Source: Sphingobacteriia bacterium
GTDB lineage: Bacteria; Bacteroidota; Bacteroidia; Bacteroidales; UBA7960
Direction: 5' to 3'
Assembly: GCA_011390785.1 (NCBI GenBank)
Contig: JAABRR010000038.1
Location: forward strand, 1 to 39,466
DNA length: 39,466 nucleotides
Of this stretch, positions 33,896 to 39,466 are shown in pieces. Positions within the stretch are counted from its first letter, which is position 1. The number at the start of each line of letters is the position of its first letter. Below the pieces are notes generated by a model that was not told where the DNA came from, made no database searches, and was given only the letters and a program-made list of their open reading frames with translations. The position numbers were made by a program, and so were the translations under genes.

Positions 33896-36256
33896 ATGAT
33901 AAGAAAAATTTCCAGAATTGACCGGGCTGATGTTGATTATTCAAACGTCGAAAAATCTTTCATTGAAAAATCTGGGGTGAAAGAGATAAGTACTACAATA
34001 CCTTATGTTGTGGTGGACAACTTTCCAAAACTGGGACTGATCACATCTTTGCGATTTTTGGAGTGGGTTTCGGAAAATCCGCAGGGCGTTATCAGCCTTC
34101 CCACAGGCAAAACACCTGAGTTTTTTATCAAGTGGACGGATTACATGCTCAATAACTGGGATAACAAAAAGGGAATTGAGATGCGCGAGAAATTCGGCCT
34201 TACCATTCAAAAAAAGCCTGATCTCAGAGGATTACAATTTGTACAGATTGATGAATTTTATCCTATCAGCAGCAAGCAACACAATAGTTTTTATGATTAT
34301 GTAAATAATTTCTATATCCGCGATTTCGGTCTTAATAAATCCAAAGCATTATTAATCAACAGCGATGAAATTCCCCTGGCAAATAATCTTCATTTTTCTG
34401 ATGTTTTTACTGATGGAAAGATAGACCTTTCGCTTCGCTATCGTGAATCACGGTCAACCCTGGAAGAAATTCAACAAAAGTCAATTTTTTTGATTGATGA
34501 TTGGTGCAGCGATTATGAGCAGCAAATTCGCGATAAGGGCGGAATTGGGTTTTTCCTTGGTGGGATTGGTCCTGATGGCCATATAGCATTTAACGTGCGT
34601 GGGTCAGATGAATTCAGCACTACCCGGCTTACGGCAACCAACTTTGAAACACAGGCTGTTGCAGCATCTGATCTGGGAGGAATTGAAATAAGCAAGAACA
34701 AGCTGGTTATAACCATTGGTCTGGAAACCATTACGTATAATCAGGATGCCGTTGCCATTATCATTGCCGCCGGCGAAGCCAAAGCAGGTATGGTAAAAGC
34801 TTCACTCGAAAATGAGATTTCTAATCTTTATCCGGCCTCGGTATTGGCTAAATTATCCAATGGCCGTTTTTACCTTACTCAGGGTGCTGCCAGCCAGCTT
34901 ACCGATATGGTAAACCGGTATTTTCAAATGGGCGAATGGACACACGAAAAAAGTGAAAAGGCGGTGGTTGACCTCTGCAAGAAAATCGAAAAGTTTGGTC
35001 ACAGACTGCTTATTGATGATCTGAAAAATGATCCCATCTGCCGCCTGATACCTGATCTGGATGAAAATACTGTTCCCAAAGTAATGGAAAGCATTGAGGC
35101 AAAAATTCATCGGGGCCTTCAAGATGAAGATAACCAGGTGTTTCTTCATACCGGCCCACACCATGATGATATTTCACTGGGTATTCTTCCTTTTATTACC
35201 AAACATATCAGCAATCCAACCAATAAATTTAAGTTTGCTGTTCTCACCAGTGGGTTCACTGCTGTAACCAATCGGTTTGTGATTGATCTGCTCAACGATA
35301 CCAAACGCCTTCTTGATAAAGGACTTATTCAGATGGTCAAATATCCTGATTTTTTTGAAGTAGGATTTAAATTGAAGAGTGATAAAGATGTATATCATTA
35401 CCTGAATAATGTTGCATCCGGAAACGACGATGAGTGTCGCAGAGGTGTTTGTCACCGTATTGTGCGCGCAATGGTAGAAACATATAAGGTTAAAGACATC
35501 GACCATTTGCGTGATATCCTCAACGAAGTGATTGTAATTTTGAAGAAAAGTTATGATGGAGAGAAAAATCCACCGCAAATTCAGCAACTTAAAGGCATGA
35601 TACGCGAGTTTGAAGAAGAATTGGTTTGGGCTCATTTTGGTGTGCAGGTAAAAAATGTAGAGCACCTTCGTTTAGGATTTTACAAGGGTGAGATATTTAC
35701 CGAGCAGCCAAAACTCAACCGCGATGTGGAACCGGTGCTGGCTTTGCTTCGTAAAGTCCGACCTACAGTGCTCAGCCTTACCTTCGACCCTGAAGGCAGC
35801 GGACCTGATACCCACTACAAGGTTTTACAGGCTACTGCAGAAGCTCTCCGCTTGTGGAAGCAGGAAGAAGACCTATCGCAACTTCGCGTATGGGGCTATC
35901 GTAATGTATGGTATCGTTTTAACCCGGCAGAAGCCAATATTATTTATCCTGTTTCACTCAACGCCATGGCCGAGATGAAGGATTCCTTTGCCAATTGTTA
36001 CGTAAGCCAGGTTGAAGCTTCTTTTCCCAGCTATGAACTCAACGGAAAATTCAGCTCCCTGGCACAGAAGATATGGGTAGAACAGTTGAAAGATGTTCAG
36101 CTGCTACTGGGTAAAAATTATTTCTACCTGAATGATGATCCTCGCATTCGGGCATCGCACGGTTTGTTGCATGTAAAAGAAATGACCGTTGATGAGTTCC
36201 TGTCGTATGCAAGAGAGCTCAAAGAATCTATGGAAGGGATGGTTGTTGGCTCATAG
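33896..36256 (+). CDS. nagB: NagB-type glucosamine-6-phosphate deaminase fused to PIG-L-like domain
   Basis: The 786-residue protein combines a NagB isomerase-deaminase domain (about 30-345) with a C-terminal PIG-L/LmbE-like deacetylase domain (from about 410). NagB turns glucosamine-6-phosphate into fructose-6-phosphate and ammonia. Visible are SLPTGKTPEFF (68-78), QIDEFYP (117-123) and GGIGPDGHIAFN (222-233), with Asp119, Asp227 and His229. The Glu that follows AFN in classical NagB (E. coli Glu148) is Val234 here. The PIG-L-like part has HTGPHHDDISLG (418-429), close to the metal motif PHPDD. I recall long fusions like this as typical of Bacteroidota. It is divergent from the NamZ/NAGPA-like operon, so it may process the amino sugars released by it. 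Confidence 0.85.
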   Translation: MIRKISRIDRADVDYSNVEKSFIEKSGVKEISTTIPYVVVDNFPKLGLITSLRFLEWVSENPQGVISLPTGKTPEFFIKWTDYMLNNWDNKKGIEMREKFGLTIQKKPDLRGLQFVQIDEFYPISSKQHNSFYDYVNNFYIRDFGLNKSKALLINSDEIPLANNLHFSDVFTDGKIDLSLRYRESRSTLEEIQQKSIFLIDDWCSDYEQQIRDKGGIGFFLGGIGPDGHIAFNVRGSDEFSTTRLTATNFETQAVAASDLGGIEISKNKLVITIGLETITYNQDAVAIIIAAGEAKAGMVKASLENEISNLYPASVLAKLSNGRFYLTQGAASQLTDMVNRYFQMGEWTHEKSEKAVVDLCKKIEKFGHRLLIDDLKNDPICRLIPDLDENTVPKVMESIEAKIHRGLQDEDNQVFLHTGPHHDDISLGILPFITKHISNPTNKFKFAVLTSGFTAVTNRFVIDLLNDTKRLLDKGLIQMVKYPDFFEVGFKLKSDKDVYHYLNNVASGNDDECRRGVCHRIVRAMVETYKVKDIDHLRDILNEVIVILKKSYDGEKNPPQIQQLKGMIREFEEELVWAHFGVQVKNVEHLRLGFYKGEIFTEQPKLNRDVEPVLALLRKVRPTVLSLTFDPEGSGPDTHYKVLQATAEALRLWKQEEDLSQLRVWGYRNVWYRFNPAEANIIYPVSLNAMAEMKDSFANCYVSQVEASFPSYELNGKFSSLAQKIWVEQLKDVQLLLGKNYFYLNDDPRIRASHGLLHVKEMTVDEFLSYARELKESMEGMVVGS

Positions 36257-37222
36257 ATCTGATTGATCAGCAACCGGGTTTTCTTCTGCTGTTACCGCAG
36301 CTGGCATTGATGTGGAAGATGTCTTTCTGATCCACCACATCAGTGCCACTGTCATTATAATGGCAATGATAGCGTAAATCAGTCCATCGGTTCCTTTACC
36401 AAGGTTTTCGTAGGTACCATCAGTAACTTTATGATGAAACAGGTAGAAAAAGGTTACCGCCGCTGCATTGTTAACGAAGTGAGCAATTATCGCTGGCCAG
36501 AGACTTCCGGTCCATAATACCAGGTAACCGAACAAAACACCAAGAAACATTCGGGGGAAGAATCCAAAAAACTGCATATGTATAGCGCTGAAGATTATGG
36601 CAGTAATCCAAACAGCCCAATGTCCGTTGCGGGTCCATCTCTGAAAAATACGCATCAAAACACCCCTGAACATCAACTCTTCGCCAATGGCAGGTATTAT
36701 GGCCACCATAAAAATGTTGAAAATTAAGCCATTAATGGTTTCTACACTCAGAAAAGCTTCGGTGAGTTCTCCTGCTGCCTCTTCCGAGCGGCGCATCCAT
36801 TCCTCCAAACCTTTCAGGCTTTTCGGAAGATGCATTTGCATATTTAATTCCAGAATATAATTGATAAAAGGTACCGCAATAAAAATCAGGATAGACGATA
36901 AAAATAAAGTTTGGATACCTGGCACATTTCTCAAAAACAGATATTTTATCTTATTCCCACCAAACAGCCATGCCAGAATGAAAGCCGGAATAATAAACAA
37001 ACCCAGGTGACTTACAACCTGTAAGTACTTAACCATGTTTAAGTTTTCGGGATCGTTCATATTTATACCCTCCATTAACTCAAACAAGGTATTGTTGGTA
37101 AAGGGAACTGCTGCCAGAAAGCCCGCTATCAATGTAACAAGGGTTACAAAAAGAATTACAGCTGCTGTTACCACCAGTTGTCCGGAAGGATGAATATTTC
37201 CCAATAATGCGTTATTTCTCAT
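36251..37222 (-). CDS. CPBP family intramembrane metalloprotease
   Basis: The 323-residue integral membrane protein has about eight hydrophobic segments and the CPBP (CAAX protease/Abi) motifs: EExxxR as GEELMFRG (Glu181, Glu182, Arg186), FSAIHMQFFGFFPR with His215, and HFVNN with His248 and Asn251. Members cleave prenylated proteins or peptides in the membrane, or act in bacteriocin immunity; the target here is unknown. A soluble stretch at 130-160 with many Glu and Arg precedes the catalytic part. Its 3' end overlaps the nagB stop by 6 bp in convergent orientation. A hairpin CTACTA-TTTTT-TAGTAG (37242-37258) lies just upstream of its start. Confidence 0.92.
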   Translation of the reverse strand: MRNNALLGNIHPSGQLVVTAAVILFVTLVTLIAGFLAAVPFTNNTLFELMEGINMNDPENLNMVKYLQVVSHLGLFIIPAFILAWLFGGNKIKYLFLRNVPGIQTLFLSSILIFIAVPFINYILELNMQMHLPKSLKGLEEWMRRSEEAAGELTEAFLSVETINGLIFNIFMVAIIPAIGEELMFRGVLMRIFQRWTRNGHWAVWITAIIFSAIHMQFFGFFPRMFLGVLFGYLVLWTGSLWPAIIAHFVNNAAAVTFFYLFHHKVTDGTYENLGKGTDGLIYAIIAIIMTVALMWWIRKTSSTSMPAAVTAEENPVADQSDL

Positions 37223-37377
37223 GATGATTCGTAATTTTGCGCTACTATTTTTTAGTAGGTTTCAGTCAATTCTTAACCCAAAATACTGTTAGAAAATAGT
37301 TTAAAATGTATGTTTTTGAATGATTTGCAAACCTACTGTATTTTTTGTTGTTGAAAATCTAAAATCTGTATAAAAAA

Positions 37378-38382
37378 ATGCCTTTTAAAAGGGAAGTCAA
37401 AATTGGTAATATTCTTTTCGATAGTGTTCCTCTCATCCTGGCTCCCATGGAGGATGTTACCGATCCGCCTTTCCGGGTGCTATGTCGTGAGAAAGGTGCC
37501 GATTGGGTTTTCTCTGAGTTTATTTCTGCCGACGGACTTATTCGCGATGCAGCCAAAAGCCTGTTAAAGCTTGATATATACCCTGGTGAACGGCCTGTTT
37601 CTATTCAGATTTTTGGAGCTCATATCGGTGCCATGGTGGAAGCTGCAAAAATGGTGGAACAGGCGCAGCCCGATTATATTGATATAAATTTTGGTTGTCC
37701 GGTGCGCAAGGTTGCTGCCAAAGGTGCCGGCGCGGGTATGCTGCAGGATATTCCTAAAATGGTTGAGATGACACGCCAGGTAGTAAAGGCTGTAAAGGTG
37801 CCCGTAACAGTAAAAACCCGTTTGGGATGGGATGAAAACAGCAAAGATATAGTCCAGACTGCTGAACGCCTGCAGGATGCTGGAATTGCAGCCCTAACCA
37901 TTCACGGACGAACCCGAAACCAGTTCTATACTGGTGTGGCCGACTGGACCCTGATTGGCGAAGTGAAAAACAATCCACGAATGGCAATTCCCATAATTGG
38001 TAACGGCGACATCAAAGACCCGGTTTCAGCTTTCAATGCTCTGTCTAATTATGGTGTAGATGGTCTTATGATTGGACGAGCCACTATTGGTAATCCCTGG
38101 ATCTTTCAACAAATTCGTAAATACCTTGAAACCGGAGAAGTATTGATGCAACCCACAACTGCTGAAAGGGCTCACCTATGCAAAAGGCACCTGGAAATGT
38201 CTGTTAAATGGAAAGGAGAACGTACCGCTGTTTTGGAAATGCGTAAACATTATTGTACCTATTTTAAGGGACTTCCAAATTTTAAGCCCTTCCGTATGCA
38301 ATTGGTATCAGTTTATAAAGCGGAAGAAGTATATGAAATCATAGAAAAGATTCTGCAGACTGATTTTGAAGTTTCAGCATAA
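37378..38382 (+). CDS. dusB: tRNA-dihydrouridine synthase
   Basis: Dus enzymes reduce uridines in the D loop of tRNA with FMN and NADPH. The 334-residue protein is of the DusB type. The FMN barrel starts with LILAPMEDVTDPPFRVLCRE (19-38). The catalytic Cys107 lies in DINFGCPVRKV, followed by KGAGAGML. VTVKTRLGWD, IHGRTRNQFYTG and IPIIGNGDI complete the family pattern, and GLMIGRATIGNPWIF binds phosphate. The C-terminal helical domain recognises tRNA. The gene starts at the first ATG after a 155-bp gap and overlaps the convergent HAD gene by 44 bp at its end. Confidence 0.95.
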   Translation: MPFKREVKIGNILFDSVPLILAPMEDVTDPPFRVLCREKGADWVFSEFISADGLIRDAAKSLLKLDIYPGERPVSIQIFGAHIGAMVEAAKMVEQAQPDYIDINFGCPVRKVAAKGAGAGMLQDIPKMVEMTRQVVKAVKVPVTVKTRLGWDENSKDIVQTAERLQDAGIAALTIHGRTRNQFYTGVADWTLIGEVKNNPRMAIPIIGNGDIKDPVSAFNALSNYGVDGLMIGRATIGNPWIFQQIRKYLETGEVLMQPTTAERAHLCKRHLEMSVKWKGERTAVLEMRKHYCTYFKGLPNFKPFRMQLVSVYKAEEVYEIIEKILQTDFEVSA

Positions 38383-39016
38383 ATTGCTCTGTTAGCTCAC
38401 CAGCGTTAAAAAATTCCGTAACATCTTCCCGGGAAACGTCTATCCAGTAAGCAAGCAGTCCTGCTCTTCTTGCCCCCTGAACATGCATTAGGGTATCGTC
38501 GAAAAACAATGTTTCTGCCGGGTTCAGCCCTTTATCATTGATTACGTGATCAAATATCTCCACATCAGGTTTACGCATCCCCACTTCATGCGAGTAGTAA
38601 AGTTTTTCGAAGAAGGTTTCAAGGCCTTCAATCACGTGGGTTTTCATCATCCTGTCCTTAAAGTACGGTATATGTATCGCATTGGTATTGCTGAGCAAAA
38701 AAGTACGATAGTTTTTGGCAACCTGGTCGAGCATGGGAATTTTTGTAGCCGGAAATCCTCCCAGCATGGCATTCCATGCATTATCAATAGATTCATCTGT
38801 CATAGGAATGCCGCTGATCTTACGAAGATCATCCCTGAATTGTTTGGGTGTTATTTTGCCGATATCCCATTTGTCGAATAAGTGGTTTTGCTTGAGTTGT
38901 GAGAAAAATTCATCAAAATTTGTGATACCCAACTTTTGAAAAGCTTTAATCGTGGCATCATAATCAATTTCTACCAAGACACCACCTAAATCGAATATAA
39001 TGTTCTTTATCTGCAT
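38339..39016 (-). CDS. HAD family phosphatase (YihX-like)
   Basis: The 225-residue protein is a HAD-superfamily subclass IA hydrolase. Motif I is FDLGGVLVE (8-16, Asp9 as nucleophile), motif II is LLSNTN (107-112), Lys149 lies in MRKPD and motif IV is FFDDTLMHV (171-179). A helical cap lies between motifs I and II. It resembles YihX-like sugar-phosphate phosphatases, but no substrate can be read from the sequence. Its last 14 codons overlap the 3' end of dusB (44 bp, convergent). A TACTTTTG -7 box on the minus strand (39037-39044) lies 21 bp before the start codon. Confidence 0.92.
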   Translation of the reverse strand: MQIKNIIFDLGGVLVEIDYDATIKAFQKLGITNFDEFFSQLKQNHLFDKWDIGKITPKQFRDDLRKISGIPMTDESIDNAWNAMLGGFPATKIPMLDQVAKNYRTFLLSNTNAIHIPYFKDRMMKTHVIEGLETFFEKLYYSHEVGMRKPDVEIFDHVINDKGLNPAETLFFDDTLMHVQGARRAGLLAYWIDVSREDVTEFFNAGELTEQFMLKLQNQSAESFL

Positions 39017-39116
39017 AAAAATATGTTTTTAAGTGGCAAAAGTAATGGTTTTGATTGAAAGGGTTTTTAAAAAGAAATTAACTTTACCCTTTCAAATCAA
39101 CCAAAAGAAGCACAAA

Positions 39117-39434
39117 ATGAACCTTCAACCCACTGAATATACTGCCCTGGTACTCATTCGAACTGAAGAATTCAACCAATGGATAAGCCAGGCCAATAAA
39201 AAGGCCGGGGTTGATGAAGGGACGCATTACCCGGGAGATTACGGAACCTACCTGGTGAAAAATATAATAACCCAAAAGGATGTTGAAAACTTTGTGGCAG
39301 AGAACTTTCGCGCCCTTTTCGAAAATGAATTGGGGCAGTGGCATGATGCGGCATTCTGGCCTGATGAGCTTACGTTAGACTTGTTCTACCAATGGTTTAC
39401 AGTAAAAGTAAACCGGGAAGTTTTTCTTGCGTAG
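39117..39434 (+). CDS. Small conserved-looking protein of unknown function
   Basis: I take the ATG at 39117 (MNLQPTEYTALVLIRTEEFN), giving 105 residues. The frame is open to 39033, but the extra N-terminal part (basic, low complexity) overlaps the promoter region of the HAD gene. The product is soluble, acidic and rich in aromatic residues (WHDAAFWPDELTLDLFYQWF), without signal peptide or recognised motif. A near-consensus -33/-7 pair (TTG at 39055-39057, TAACTTTA at 39079-39086) precedes it. The pattern of conserved-type residues suggests a real protein, but I do not recognise a family. Confidence 0.7.
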   Translation: MNLQPTEYTALVLIRTEEFNQWISQANKKAGVDEGTHYPGDYGTYLVKNIITQKDVENFVAENFRALFENELGQWHDAAFWPDELTLDLFYQWFTVKVNREVFLA

Positions 39435-39466
39435 TGGTCAGCTCAATTTTTTTTACAAATTTTGCC

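Overview
The window is chromosomal DNA from a member of the Bacteroidota, most likely an anaerobic or facultative Bacteroidales/Marinilabiliales-type bacterium (the lineage is inferred). The evidence is a type IX secretion C-terminal sorting domain on one secreted enzyme, promoters of the Bacteroidota form TTG-N19/20-TAnnTTTG, AT-rich intergenic DNA, a gene block running from coaX to lptC to a PpiD-like foldase, and a long NagB protein of the type seen in this phylum. A tungsten-type aldehyde:ferredoxin oxidoreductase fits an anaerobic, ferredoxin-based metabolism.

Layout. Positions 1-1121 hold the 5' part of a secreted beta-rich protein that runs off the left edge. A GAPOR-like oxidoreductase (1610-3490) and an envelope-biogenesis block follow on the minus strand: PpiD-like foldase, CNNM/CorC membrane protein, LptC, a TPR protein, an outer-membrane barrel and type III pantothenate kinase (3659-11476). 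Positions 11545-12397 form a small tRNA island: tRNA-Phe on the plus strand, and on the minus strand tRNA-Val, a GIY-YIG endonuclease gene and a defective second copy of the tRNA-Val gene. Next come a secreted aromatic- and arginine-rich protein (minus) and a plus-strand run of cyclophilin, pheS, pfkA, carA and carB. A deleted Rpn/PDDEXK-type gene and a lone TolC protein precede a minus-strand sulfate assimilation operon (cysH-cysD-cysN). The right third holds a nucleoid-associated protein, a LemA/DUF3137 pair, a divergent amino-sugar locus (NamZ-like muramidase and a secreted NAGPA-like glycosidase against a NagB/PIG-L fusion), a CPBP protease, DusB, a HAD phosphatase and a small unknown protein.

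How the genes fit together. Most are housekeeping: translation (tRNA-Phe, tRNA-Val, PheS, DusB), glycolysis (PfkA, perhaps bypassed lower down by the GAPOR-like enzyme), CoA and carbamoyl phosphate synthesis, sulfate reduction through APS, and envelope assembly. NamZ, the NAGPA-like protein and the NagB fusion could together release and catabolise cell-wall amino sugars.

The most unusual structure is the 380-bp unit at tRNA-Val. The GIY-YIG gene reads through the D arm of a tRNA-Val copy for its last codons. A 33-bp stretch of the tRNA 3' end is perfectly repeated on both sides, so the unit looks like a minimal tRNA-targeting mobile element that rebuilds its target. Other points are a catalytic Asp-to-Gln change in CoaX, loss of a catalytic Glu in the NagB domain, and repeated operator-like motifs upstream of cysH.
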